Assembly (NCBI GenBank): GCA_902810755.1
Contig: CADDYT010000005.1
Span: forward strand, 1-64,000
DNA from: Chloroflexota bacterium
GTDB taxonomy: Bacteria; Chloroflexota; Ktedonobacteria; Ktedonobacterales; Ktedonobacteraceae
Direction: 5' to 3'
Length of the DNA: 64,000 nt
The notes beneath the pieces are model-generated. The model had not been told where the DNA came from and ran no database searches. It worked only from the letters and a program-made list of their open reading frames with translations. Positions 17,825-26,322 of this stretch are shown piece after piece. Positions within the stretch are counted from its first letter, which is position 1. Each line of letters starts with the position of its first letter. Both the position numbers and the translations under genes were made by a program.

Positions 17825-18109
17825 TTATCCAGCGTTGCCTACGCCATATGTACTAACCGCTACGGCCTGCATGTCCTCGGCTGCGCGTGGGAGTGTCTCA
17901 TGGAGCAGTACGCCCTCTATTACGGGGCGTGGTCTTCGTACCACCAGTCCTACACCTGGCAATCGCTGGCTGTGGCCTGTGCCGATCTGGCCGTTCCGGT
18001 GGTAGGCGAGGCTCACCGCGCCAGCGCCGATGCCCTCTCGGCCCTCGGCGTTCTCAAAGCTCTGGCCGCTCTTCAGCGCGAGGTTGTTCTGGAAGTGGGG
18101 GACGACCAT
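17825..18109 (+). pseudogene. 3'-5' exonuclease (DnaQ/RNase T fold) C-terminal fragment
   Basis: The segment WECLMEQYALYYGAW..YHQSYTWQSL followed by EAHRASADALSALGVLKALA resembles the second half of DEDD-type exonucleases, where HrAlaDa.at is the last catalytic motif. Here the acidic His-x5-Asp arrangement is present (EAHRASAD). The N-terminal half with the DxE motif is missing. Homology fades after about 18090 although the frame stays open to 18274. It is the first of a run of broken genes. Confidence 0.65.
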
Positions 18110-18242
18110 CCCTCCTGCTCGGCTTTGGGTCTCGACCCGCGTTGTCACTCCCCTGTGTTTCCAGCATGCCGCACCGGCATGCTTTGTTGTCGTTCGCCAG
18201 TCTCCTGGGCTGGCTTTTCCCTTGGAAGGATGGGTAGGTTCT

Positions 18243-18700
18243 ATGTCTGCTACTGGCCTCCTCGGTCGCGTTGACCCGCAGCGGCTTCAGGTGATTCACC
18301 AGTTATTTCCTCCCGCCCCAGCCGGTGGTCTCCTCTTCCTGGCGTGGCTGCTGGCTCAGGCGCGGGGAATGCCGTGTCGGGATGGCGAGCCGGAGGTGGC
18401 GGTCATCACGGTGCAAAGCCTTCGCGAGCCTGCCAGCCGCATGGGATGGGGCTATGACACCACGCACAAGTATGTCGTCCTCTTCTGCGCCCTGGGCCTG
18501 CTGATGAAACGGCGCGGGGGCGGTAAGGTGGAACTGTCTTTTGCACTTGGTCGCTACACGCCCCCGCCCTCTCTTGAGGCCCTGGATCGCCTGATTGCCG
18601 CGAGCCGTCCCAAAGTGCAGTCCTATGCCAGCAAGGTCAGACGGCGCTACCTGCAGCTCTTCGGCGCCTGCCAGCACGCCGAGTCGCCCACACCTCATCC
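18243..18700 (+). pseudogene. Truncated winged-helix-like protein of unknown function
   Basis: Starts at ATG 18243 (MSATGLLGRVDPQRLQVIHQ) behind GGAAGGATGGG. The central part (LREPASRMGWGYDTTHKYVV and LCALGLLMKRRGGGKVEL) looks like a helix-turn-helix or winged helix, as in plasmid or phage-borne DNA-binding proteins. After about residue 150 the frame reads into the opposite-strand transposase remnant, so the natural C-terminus was lost by insertion. Function is not known; a replication or mobile-element protein is a guess based on location. Confidence 0.5.
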
Positions 18701-19423
18701 GGCGGAGTCTGCCCTCTCTGACCTGGATAAAGCCATCCAGCGCATCCAGCATCTCAATCTGCCCCTGCAATGCGGGAGTGGCAGACGGTCCCAGTTCATC
18801 CAACAGATCCAGCACGGTGAAAATCCCGTCTTGAGGCTGCTCACTCCATCCCAAGCCCTCAGGCAAGGGGACGAGCTCCTCCAACAAGGTGTGCAGTTCG
18901 TGAGAGATAGCGCACGGCCTCAGCGATAGAGCTCAGGTGAGCCAGGCACGCTTCCTGCTCAGCCAGTCTGGCTTTGGGACGCCTTCCTCGTCTTCGTCGC
19001 CCGTTGGCCAACGCATCTGCCTGGAGCTGGATATGGAGCAAACGAGCCTGTTCGGCTTCTACGGCGCGGTCCAGACGCCCTTGAACTTGAGCGGCCACAT
19101 GCAAGAGATGCCAGACATCGCGCTGGAGGCACAGTGGCCCACACTTGCCCACTGTGGACATCAATCACATTCAGATAGCCCTTTCCGCGCTGGCTGCTGT
19201 ATTGTTCATCAAGGGCCAGGGCGCGCGGAGTTGCGGCTTGTTGTTGACTCAGCCACTTTTGAGCCCGTTGCCCGGCTTCTTTGACGATGCCAACAATGCT
19301 TCCCAGGCTCAGATGAACCCCATGCAGTTCTCGCAGACACGTTTGAATGCCCCGATAACTGGCATGCGTTTCAATCAACAGCGTCAGAACCACCAGGGAA
19401 ATCGCCTCCTTCAGTGGGTACAA
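18700..19423 (-). pseudogene. Degraded transposase, frameshifted
   Basis: On the minus strand the pieces read in order: HASYRGIQTCLRELHGVHLS, RALALDEQYSSQRGKGYLNV and IDVHSGQVWATVPP (19423 to about 19130; ALDEQY and IDVHSG fit DDE motifs); after a frame change CGPLCLQRDVWHLLHVAAQV and following helices to about 18860; then after another change LDLLDELGPSATPALQGQIE to about 18700. At least two frameshifts and a missing N-terminus make it inactive. The family resembles long single-ORF transposases common in large Chloroflexota genomes; I cannot name it. Confidence 0.7.
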
Positions 19424-19579
19424 TCTGTCAGAGCAGGGCTAAAACAAGTTCCCCACGATTTCAACTGGTCAGGTTTAGCTGAGGCGGCGGCCTTGAGGGC
19501 GAGATATGGCAATGATCAGACTTCCTCACAACCTGATCTTGAGTGGGCAAAGGTAGCTATCTTGATTTACAGTTATTTA

Positions 19580-19912
19580 ATGGATGAGGTCGATTCTCCA
19601 AATCGAGCCTCGCTTGAACATTCAGAGATGTCTTTGAAAGCTTATCTGACAGGCAAACTTGGGGCTGTTCCAAATGATCCTATTCTCGATGTCGATCAGA
19701 TTATACAATGGTTCTTTGAGAACCCGCATATCTCGCTCGACGAGGCAGAAAAAAAGGCGTCCTCTTGGAGAAAGCTGGCAAAAGAAGAGATTCTGGAATT
19801 ACAGCAGATCAAAAATCGGTTGGCAATCATCAAAACACTGGCTGATAGCAACCTGTTGCCTCCCAATCAGGAGTTGTCTGCCTGGCTTGCGTTGCGTGAG
19901 AAGTTGCCATGA
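19580..19912 (+). CDS. Hypothetical protein, possibly 5'-truncated
   Basis: From ATG 19580 this gives 110 aa (MDEVDSPNRASLEHSEMSLK..), ending NQELSAWLALREKLP. The frame is open and looks coding further upstream to about 19450 (DFNWSGLAEAAALRARYGND), so the true start may be an alternative codon or may have been lost to the transposase insertion. The C-terminal 70 residues are helical with many Lys/Glu. Not recognised. Base composition is AT-richer than the surroundings, in keeping with acquired DNA. Confidence 0.45.
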   Translation: MDEVDSPNRASLEHSEMSLKAYLTGKLGAVPNDPILDVDQIIQWFFENPHISLDEAEKKASSWRKLAKEEILELQQIKNRLAIIKTLADSNLLPPNQELSAWLALREKLP

Positions 19913-19922
19913 GGAGGCAGCA

Positions 19923-20221
19923 ATGGCAAGGAAAGGCCATGATGGGCTTACCGCTCTTGTTTCATTAAGGTCAATCTTAGATGAAAAATCTTCCCTGGAG
20001 GCGATTCATGAGAATGGATATTTTATGAGAATTTCTTGTTTTACTCAGATGGAGCGGTACTTTACTACGATGATGAGTACGGACAGTGGGGATACCAACT
20101 GTATGGGACGAATGATCTGGTCGCTCGTTACGCATCGTTCCGAGACTACTACAATCGCACGATGGCCAAGCCTATCAAATGGACGTACACGGGGCTTGCT
20201 CCTGATCGTGGAGCCATTTAA
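19923..20221 (+). pseudogene. Broken hypothetical gene ending in an IS630-type tail
   Basis: ATG 19923 follows GGAGGCAGCA and opens MARKGHDGLTALVSLRSILD; the frame then shifts near 20010. In the second frame the sequence reads YENFLFYSDGAVLYYDDEYG and ends ASFRDYYNRTMAKPIKWTYT. The last 20 residues match the C-terminal signature (NRTMAKPFKWTYTGK-like) of IS630-family transposases, so two unrelated remnants may be joined here. Confidence 0.55.
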
Positions 20222-20241
20222 GCCTCAATGTACTAGACCCT

Positions 20242-20478
20242 TCCAGACTAGTTTTCGGCAACCGCACGCTGGTGGGCGTCTCGCTCTACGAGCCGAGATC
20301 ACTAAAAAAGGCGTTGGATTTTCTCGCAAGAACCATCCACAGATATCCTTATAAGGAGGCCTTCGGCACCGCAGCCTATCCTTTACGTCAGATTAACCGT
20401 GCGCTGACCGATACCGCAGAGCGCAGGGTGGCGCGCGCGGCCATTCGGCCCTGGGATGAGGAAAGGAGTACTCCATGA
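20242..20478 (+). pseudogene. Zinc-type alcohol dehydrogenase C-terminal fragment
   Basis: The frame from 20242 (FGNRTLVGVSLYEPRSLKKA, then LDFLARTIHRYPYKEAFG, YPLRQINRAL and VARAAIRP) resembles the end of a medium-chain dehydrogenase, where the substrate loop and the (F/Y)PLEEINEA motif precede the C-terminus. The catalytic and Rossmann domains are missing. Its TGA overlaps the start of the acyl-CoA synthetase remnant (ATGA at 20475-20478), suggesting the two once formed an operon. Confidence 0.55.
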
Positions 20479-20975
20479 AGGGGTTGATGATGGATTGCCC
20501 GTTGCTCCTGAAGACCCTGCTCTGGCGGGCAGAACATGTTTTTAGTGAAAAGGAAATTATCACCTGGATGCAGCAGGGTATTCATCGATATACCTACGGC
20601 GACTATGTCGGGCGCGTCAGACGCCTGGCAAACGCCTTGACTGCTCTGGGCATCCGCCAGGGCGACCGTGTAGGCACCCTGGCCTGGAATACCTACCGGC
20701 ATTTTGAAGCGTATTTTGCAATTCCCTGCATGGGAGCTGTACTCCATACGATCAACCTGCGCCTGTTCCCTGAGCAGATTGCCTGGATCATCAATCATGC
20801 TGCCGATCGTGTACTCACGTTAAGAAGGCTCGTTGCGCATCCCGTGGGCGCTGCATCTTCGCAACCGCCACCGGTTATCCTTGTAGGCTCTGTGTTTACG
20901 ATTTTTCAAAAAGGATACCACTCGTGCTTCATCACCCCTACTTCTCCAGCACATAAGTACCCGGTGCCGGGGTGA
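20475..20975 (+). pseudogene. Acyl-CoA synthetase N-terminal fragment
   Basis: About 115 residues match the start of fatty-acyl-CoA synthetases (LLLKTLLWRAEHVFSEKEII, YTYGDYVGRVRRLANALTAL, GDRVGTLAWNTYRHFEAYFA, HTINLRLFPEQIAWIINHA). Homology stops near 20815 (DRVL), after which the frame continues into unrelated sequence over the 3' end of the convergent phaC gene. A full enzyme would be about 540 aa, so the AMP-binding core is missing. GGAAAGGAG precedes the start. Confidence 0.85.
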
Positions 20976-22764
20976 TCGGGGTATGCGCCGTGCTGCCCAT
21001 CGTTGGCGGAGTTCCCTGCGCACCAGAGCGGGATTTCAGCCACTCCAGCCAGTCCGTCCACCAGCTGCCCTTGTGTTGCTCGGCACTCTCAAACCACTCC
21101 TCAGCCGACCCCACCGGCTTCTCGCTCGTCCAATAGCCTTTGCCCTTGCCGACGGGGGTGATGATGCCCGCGATGTGGCCGCTGCCGCCCAGCACGAAAC
21201 GCACACGTCCCCTGGTCAACTGTGTGATGCGCCAGGCCGACTTCCAGGGGACTATGTGGTCCTGCTGCGTGCCGACCGCGTAGATGTCCTGGTGTATCTG
21301 CTTGAGATCGATGGGTACTCCTTTCAAAACAATCTTGCCAGGCTTGACGAGATTGTTCTCTAGATAGGTATTCCGGAGGTAGAAGGAGTGCGCGGCCCGT
21401 GCCATACGTGTACCATCGGCATTCCAGTAGAGCAGGTCGAAAGCCGGCGGCTCCTTGCCCAGCAGATAATTATTCACGATGTTGCTCCAGATCAGGTCGT
21501 TAGCCCGTAGCATGTTGAACATGGTCGCCATCGAACGGCTATCCAGATAGCCGCGCTCCATCATCTGCCCCTCGATGTAAGCCACCTGCGGCTCGTCAAT
21601 AAAGATTGAGGTATCGCCAACCTCACTGAAGTCCTGGAGCGAGACAAAGAAGGTGGCTGCATTGACTGTTTCGTCGCCCTTAGCAGCCAGATAGGGCAGG
21701 GTCATCGACAGCAGCGTGCCGCCGATGCAGTAACCGACAGGGTTGACTTTCGGCGAAGCAGTAACCTCCTTGACGACTTCAAGCGCAGCCAATGGCCCCA
21801 GCGTGAGGTAGTCCTCGAAGGCCGTTTCCTCCATGGAGGCATCAGGGTTCTTCCAACTGATGACAAAGACCGTGAAGCCATGATCTACCAGGAATTTGAT
21901 AAGGCTGTTGTGCGGCTGCAGGTCCAGGATATAATACTTGTTGATCCAGGGAGGGAGAATGAGCAGGGGAATCGCATAGACCTGCTCGGTGGCGGGAGCG
22001 TACTGGATCAACTCAATGAGCGCGTTGCGGTAAATCACCTGCCCTGCTGTCAGTGCCAGATTGCGTCCCGGAGCAAAAGCATCGGTGTCAGTCATCTTGA
22101 TCTGCCCGGCTTTGAGATCGCGCAGGAGATTCTCCATCCCGGTCACCAGGTTTCGCCCACCGGTTTGAATGATCTCATGAAGCACCTGTGGATTCGTGAA
22201 CGCACCATTTGTTGGGCTGATAGCGTCCAGGAACTGGCGCAGGTAGAAAATGAGCTTGCGCTGCTGCTTTTCATCGACCCCCTCAACATCAGCAGCAGCT
22301 TTGAGCAACGTTGTGGCGGTGAGCAGATAGCTTTGTTTGAGGGCATCAAAGATGGGATTCTGCTGCCAGTCTGGCGCGCTGAAGCGTTTATCGCCCGCCT
22401 CTGGCTCCACAAGGGGTCTGACATCGCGACCCACTCCCCAGAACTTGAGCGTGTTCGTAGCTATCAACTGCGTATACCGCTGGACGAAATCGAGGTAGTT
22501 GGCCCAGGCGCGGTCCGGGTGGCTGAGGGCATCAATCCAGATCTGCCGGAAAGCGCGGGTGATCTCGGCCGGATCAATGGGGACCAATGCACTGTACGGG
22601 TTGGAGTGCCAGAGCTGGTCGATCAGAGCGATCCAGGGGTCCTTTTCATCCTTGCCTGCCTGCTCGGTGGTAATATGGACAGCCAGGTTCCCCTTCAGAG
22701 TACTTTCAATCAGCTTGCTCCAGGCCTCGATGGGACTCTGTCCAGTAGGTGATGTATCCGTCAT
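20938..22764 (-). CDS. phaC: Class I-type poly(3-hydroxyalkanoate) synthase
   Basis: A 608-aa PhaC, within the usual 560-620 aa of class I enzymes that work without a partner subunit. The N-terminal PhaC_N domain (residues 60-260) precedes an alpha/beta hydrolase core. The lipase-like box is GYCIGG with nucleophile Cys at about 346; Asp and His of the triad lie near DIYAVGTQQDHIVPWKS and GGSGHIAGI. It polymerises (R)-3-hydroxyacyl-CoA on granule surfaces. GAAGGAGGAG precedes ATG. It is the last gene of the phasin-phaE-phaC-phaJ run and would be redundant with the class III pair unless substrate ranges differ. Confidence 0.93.
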   Translation of the reverse strand: MTDTSPTGQSPIEAWSKLIESTLKGNLAVHITTEQAGKDEKDPWIALIDQLWHSNPYSALVPIDPAEITRAFRQIWIDALSHPDRAWANYLDFVQRYTQLIATNTLKFWGVGRDVRPLVEPEAGDKRFSAPDWQQNPIFDALKQSYLLTATTLLKAAADVEGVDEKQQRKLIFYLRQFLDAISPTNGAFTNPQVLHEIIQTGGRNLVTGMENLLRDLKAGQIKMTDTDAFAPGRNLALTAGQVIYRNALIELIQYAPATEQVYAIPLLILPPWINKYYILDLQPHNSLIKFLVDHGFTVFVISWKNPDASMEETAFEDYLTLGPLAALEVVKEVTASPKVNPVGYCIGGTLLSMTLPYLAAKGDETVNAATFFVSLQDFSEVGDTSIFIDEPQVAYIEGQMMERGYLDSRSMATMFNMLRANDLIWSNIVNNYLLGKEPPAFDLLYWNADGTRMARAAHSFYLRNTYLENNLVKPGKIVLKGVPIDLKQIHQDIYAVGTQQDHIVPWKSAWRITQLTRGRVRFVLGGSGHIAGIITPVGKGKGYWTSEKPVGSAEEWFESAEQHKGSWWTDWLEWLKSRSGAQGTPPTMGSTAHTPITPAPGTYVLEK

Positions 22765-22950
22765 AGCAGCTCCTCCTTCGCGTAGACTCGGCTCCGGATA
22801 ATCTGATTGGCGTTTCTATGAGAAACATGCCAGAACAGCCTGGATACTTCCCTCTCAATCAAGATGATATTACATCCAGGACAGGAGCAGTTCGGGAGAG
22901 AAGCCTCCCTGGATTATGATATCACAGATCAGAAGCAATATGTCTTCACC

Positions 22951-23409
22951 TCAGAGTCCCTGGCTATTTGAGCTTGCCGACCGATCACGCATGTATTTTA
23001 CCGTTGCTTCCCCTGTTAGAACCAGCGTTCCCTGTTGATTGGTACAGTCAGTACGCAGTGTCACCAGCCGTTTCTCTTCGCGTGTCGCGATAACCTCGAC
23101 ACTGGCGGTCACAGTATCGCCAATGTGTACAGGCGCAAGAAATTTCAACGTTTGCCCTAAATAGATCGTACCGTGGCCCGGCAGATCAGTTCCAAGCAGG
23201 GCAGAGATCAGCGACGCAACCATCATGCCATGCACGATGCGCTCGCCGAAATGTGAACGCGCTGCATAGGCCGAATCGAGATGGATAGGATTGTAGTCGC
23301 CGCTCAGTCTGGCAAAGATCGTCACATCGCCTTCGCTGATCGTGCGCGATCGTGTCGCTCGCGCCCCGATTGCCGGAAGGGGCGCCAGGTCATGGGTATC
23401 ATTGCTCAT
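22951..23409 (-). CDS. phaJ: MaoC-like (R)-specific enoyl-CoA hydratase
   Basis: A 152-aa hot-dog-fold protein with the hydratase-2 motif: Asp and His in SGDYNPIHLD, then GERIVHGMMVASLISALLG. PhaJ-type enzymes turn trans-2-enoyl-CoA from beta-oxidation into (R)-3-hydroxyacyl-CoA, the PHA synthase substrate. It lies between the two synthase genes, 45 bases after class III phaC, with AAGGAGCGAGG before its start. This placement strongly favours a PHA role over general hydratase function. Confidence 0.9.
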   Translation of the reverse strand: MSNDTHDLAPLPAIGARATRSRTISEGDVTIFARLSGDYNPIHLDSAYAARSHFGERIVHGMMVASLISALLGTDLPGHGTIYLGQTLKFLAPVHIGDTVTASVEVIATREEKRLVTLRTDCTNQQGTLVLTGEATVKYMRDRSASSNSQGL

Positions 23410-23454
23410 TTTCCTCGCTCCTTATAAGAGGATACAACGTGTGAAGCTCGCTGA

Positions 23455-24528
23455 TTACAGTGAGCGCGACTCCAACCAGTTCCAGAGCCTGGGCCAGAGC
23501 TTCTTCCGAGCATTCGGGCTTGTCAGTAGACCGACGTGTCCGGCATCCAGCGTGAAGAACTCCTTGTCCTGGCTGCCGAGGAGGCGCATGGCTGCTTCTG
23601 CCTGTGGGAGAGTGCAAATGTGGTCCTGCTGGCCCGCAATGACCAGAACGGGGCAACAGATGTGTGTGAGATCGACGCGGCGTCCGCGCAGCTCTATCTC
23701 TCCCTTCACCAGTTTGTTCTGCTGGTAGAAATCACTGATCCACTGCCGGAAAGCCGCTCCGGGAAAGGGGATACCATCGCTCACCCATTTGTTCACGGCC
23801 AACCAGGAATCTAGCGGCCTGTCATGGGCGATGCGCTCCCACATTGTCACGTAGGGGCCGACAAAGTTAGCGACCGGTTTGACCAGGCGATTTCCTAGGT
23901 CGATCAGTTCGCCAGGGATGTTGCCCAGGGCTTCTACCATCTGGTGCGGGTTGAAGTAGCGCGCGCTGGTCCACAGCCCATAGAGGCCCGTCGCCTCCGG
24001 CGTAAAGTCGATGGGGCTGGCCAGCAAAACCAGGTTGCGCAACGGCTGATCAGGAAAGAGCGCAGCGTACATGGCGCTCATCGTGCCGCCCATGCAGTAG
24101 CCAAGCAGGGTGAACTCCCGGGATCGGGAAAAGCTGAGCATGCGCTTGACGGCGCGCGCCAGGTAGTCGAAGAGATAGTGCTCAAAGCCGAGATCGCTGT
24201 CCTCATCGCCGGGTATGCCCCAGTCGAGCAGGTAGACATCGAAGCCCTGGCCGACTAGGTACTCGACCAGGCTGCTCCCTGGCAACAGGTCGAGGATATA
24301 GGGCCGGTTGATGAGCGCGTAGACCAGCAGAATGGGAACTGCGAAGCGTTTCTGCGCCGTCGGTGCGTAGCGGTAGAGCCGGGCCTTGTTCTTGCTCCAG
24401 ATCACCGCTCTAGGGGTGCGGCCTGTCTCGATACGCGCCCCTTCCAGCATGATGTGCATGCCCAGGCGCAGTTTCTGCAAGGTGCTTTCGCTATCGGATG
24501 CAGCTGGCATGCTATGCCTGTCGATCAT
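23455..24528 (-). CDS. phaC: Class III PHA synthase, PhaC subunit
   Basis: A 357-aa alpha/beta hydrolase, the normal length of class III PhaC (about 350-360 aa). Lipase-like box LLGYCMGGTM with Cys at about 145; Asp in AGQQDHICTLPQ and His in DAGHVGLL complete the triad. This subunit is active only with PhaE, which is encoded just upstream. The N-terminus (MIDRHSMPAASDSESTLQKL) follows AAGAGGAGGA. The substrate preference is normally short-chain 3-hydroxyacyl-CoA. Confidence 0.93.
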   Translation of the reverse strand: MIDRHSMPAASDSESTLQKLRLGMHIMLEGARIETGRTPRAVIWSKNKARLYRYAPTAQKRFAVPILLVYALINRPYILDLLPGSSLVEYLVGQGFDVYLLDWGIPGDEDSDLGFEHYLFDYLARAVKRMLSFSRSREFTLLGYCMGGTMSAMYAALFPDQPLRNLVLLASPIDFTPEATGLYGLWTSARYFNPHQMVEALGNIPGELIDLGNRLVKPVANFVGPYVTMWERIAHDRPLDSWLAVNKWVSDGIPFPGAAFRQWISDFYQQNKLVKGEIELRGRRVDLTHICCPVLVIAGQQDHICTLPQAEAAMRLLGSQDKEFFTLDAGHVGLLTSPNARKKLWPRLWNWLESRSL

Positions 24529-24575
24529 CTCGTCCTCCTCTTTATTTGGCTTGTGTCATCTCTTTTTCTGATCGC

Positions 24576-25496
24576 CTATCCTGAAAGAGGTTCGCTGGCC
24601 TTCGGCTGTCGCGCGCTTTTCGTTCGGGAGAGGCGCCGCGGCGCGCCGGTGGATTTGACTATGGCCAGAGAGTTTTCCGCTTCACCCCTGGCGAGGGCAG
24701 CAAGGATGCTATCCAGCTTGTCCTCTAGCTGATCCAGACGATTTCCCTGCTCTAACGCGGCCTCGATCTTCCCTAGCGTCGCCGAGAGGGTCTCCAACTT
24801 GCTCTCTACCTGTACCAGCCGTTCCTCGATCGTCGAAACAGGATCGTGTGGTGCCGTGCGGGCAGAGACATCCGTGAAATCGTCGAAGGCATCCTCAAAG
24901 CGGTCAACTTTCTCTTCCAGGGCAACGACAAGCCCCGCCACGCGGGCAATGTCCGAACGCGTAGCAAGCTGGAGGTTGCTGAAATACGCTTCATTGGTGC
25001 GCCGCAGGGTACCTATAATGCGCGTGAGGCTCTCTAAGGACTGGCTGGCGGCCTCCATAAATTGTTCCGTTCCCATGAAATCCCCAACCGCCTTCGCCCA
25101 CATTTCGCTGGTGACCTCATACCATTGCAAAAACCAGGTGAACGGATCCTGCGACATTGCTCCCCCTGCCAGTATTTTGTTTCTGGTCTCTTCTAGTATT
25201 TCCAACCAGGGTGCAGGACACCCCGGCTGTTCCCCTCCCACACCGAGGCCTTGCTGCCACGCCCCGATCCACTGTTTCCAGACCTCATTTACCTCCGATG
25301 CATCTGCTTTCATCCGCTTCAGTGCCTCGCCTGCACTCCTGGCCCATATATCGTACAAAATGTAGGGATTGACCGGTATTCCCTTGCTCCCCGCTAGCAG
25401 GGCCGACCATGTCTCCGCTGAGGTTCCAAACCACTGCTTCCAGATTTCCGCCGCTTCTGCGGCACTACTGGTGTGAGTCTTCGCTCCCTCTGTCAT
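24576..25496 (-). CDS. phaE: Class III PHA synthase, PhaE subunit
   Basis: A 306-aa protein from ATG at 25496 (MTEGAKTHTSSAAEAAEIWK), preceded by GAAAGGATC; an upstream in-frame start at 25577 is not supported. It has PhaE features: repeated W-rich helices (EVWKQWIGAWQQGL, FTWFLQWYEVTSEMWAKAVG), NEAYFSNLQLATRSDIARVA and a long C-terminal coiled coil (LVQVESKLETLSATLGKIEA). PhaE has no catalytic residues; it activates PhaC and helps place it on the granule. Confidence 0.9.
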   Translation of the reverse strand: MTEGAKTHTSSAAEAAEIWKQWFGTSAETWSALLAGSKGIPVNPYILYDIWARSAGEALKRMKADASEVNEVWKQWIGAWQQGLGVGGEQPGCPAPWLEILEETRNKILAGGAMSQDPFTWFLQWYEVTSEMWAKAVGDFMGTEQFMEAASQSLESLTRIIGTLRRTNEAYFSNLQLATRSDIARVAGLVVALEEKVDRFEDAFDDFTDVSARTAPHDPVSTIEERLVQVESKLETLSATLGKIEAALEQGNRLDQLEDKLDSILAALARGEAENSLAIVKSTGAPRRLSRTKSARQPKASEPLSG

Positions 25497-25611
25497 TGCA
25501 ACTGATCCTTTCGTCCATGAGAACGCACCTGAAAAACGGCAGTCTTCAGAAGGAAGCGTATGAGCAGAGAAGGTCAAAGTCTCAACTCAACCCCCTCTGC
25601 TCATCACCTCC

Positions 25612-26178
25612 TTATTTGCGGGCCTCGCGCATCTCCTCTAAACTCTGCCGCGCCGCGCGCTGGAAGTTCTCCAGACTCTCACGAGTGGTGGCTTCGACGG
25701 CGTCGATTGCCTGCCGATAGAAGGAAAACGGGGCGCGGAGAACGTCGAAGGAGGCATCTAAGGATTCGTGCGCCAGCGACTGGAAAGCGTCCTGCTGCTT
25801 TTGTGCCTGCTGCTCCAGTTCGCTCATCAGCGTGCGTGTCACTCCGATCTGACTCTTGAGGACTTTGGCTCCGTTCTCAAGGACACTCTGAACATACTTC
25901 GTGTTGCGCTCCTGGGCCGCGACGGCGCTTTCCAGCACTGACTGGAATCCCTCATGCCAGCCGGGTTGTTCCCTGGCCTGCGCCATCAGTTCCTGCATCA
26001 GGGTACGAGTACTCTCAGCGTGGCTCTGGAGAACCTCGGCTCCATTTTCAAGAATGCTCTGGGCAAAGGTGATATTCTGCTGTTGCGCCTCAATAGCACT
26101 ATCCATGATGGCCCTGGTTGTCTGGCGAAGGGACGCGATTAGTTCGCGAGTCGCCTGATTGATCTGTGTGTCTGCCAT
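25612..26178 (-). CDS. Phasin-like granule protein with internal duplication
   Basis: A 188-aa all-helical, Gln/Glu-rich protein. Two halves repeat: NITFAQSILENGAEVLQSHA..TRTLMQELMAQA (residues about 34-70) and NTKYVQSVLENGAKVLKSQI..TRTLMSELEQQA (about 92-128). The C-terminal helix (FSFYRQAIDAVEATTRESLE) resembles phasins, which coat PHA granules. It is the first gene of the PHA operon, with its own strong promoter at 26271-26309. Phasin identity rests on composition and context rather than a strict motif. Confidence 0.78.
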   Translation of the reverse strand: MADTQINQATRELIASLRQTTRAIMDSAIEAQQQNITFAQSILENGAEVLQSHAESTRTLMQELMAQAREQPGWHEGFQSVLESAVAAQERNTKYVQSVLENGAKVLKSQIGVTRTLMSELEQQAQKQQDAFQSLAHESLDASFDVLRAPFSFYRQAIDAVEATTRESLENFQRAARQSLEEMREARK

Positions 26179-26270
26179 AGCAGGTTGTTTCCTTTCTCGC
26201 AGTCGCCTGCGAAAGTTGAACGGTTCAGTACGGCTTGTAGCATCTCCATGCTGTTCGCCATCACAATAAC

Positions 26271-26309
26271 ATCTATATGCATTTTACATCTATATACAGA
26301 TTTTGTCAA
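26271..26309 (-). promoter_or_regulatory. Phasin-operon promoter with PadR-type operator
   Basis: Reading the minus strand: TTGACA (26309-26304), a 17-base spacer, then TAAAAT (26286-26281). The -10 box lies in ATCTATATGCATTTTA (plus strand 26271-26286), which recurs exactly at 27895-27910 in the padR promoter. ATCT/AGAT half-sites bracket the region. Confidence 0.8.
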
Positions 26310-26322
26310 GGGCTTTTTGGAG

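Noticed and set aside
22951..23409. Acyl dehydratase unrelated to PHA
   Set aside because: It sits between two PHA synthase genes with short gaps and has the hydratase-2 Asp/His motif.
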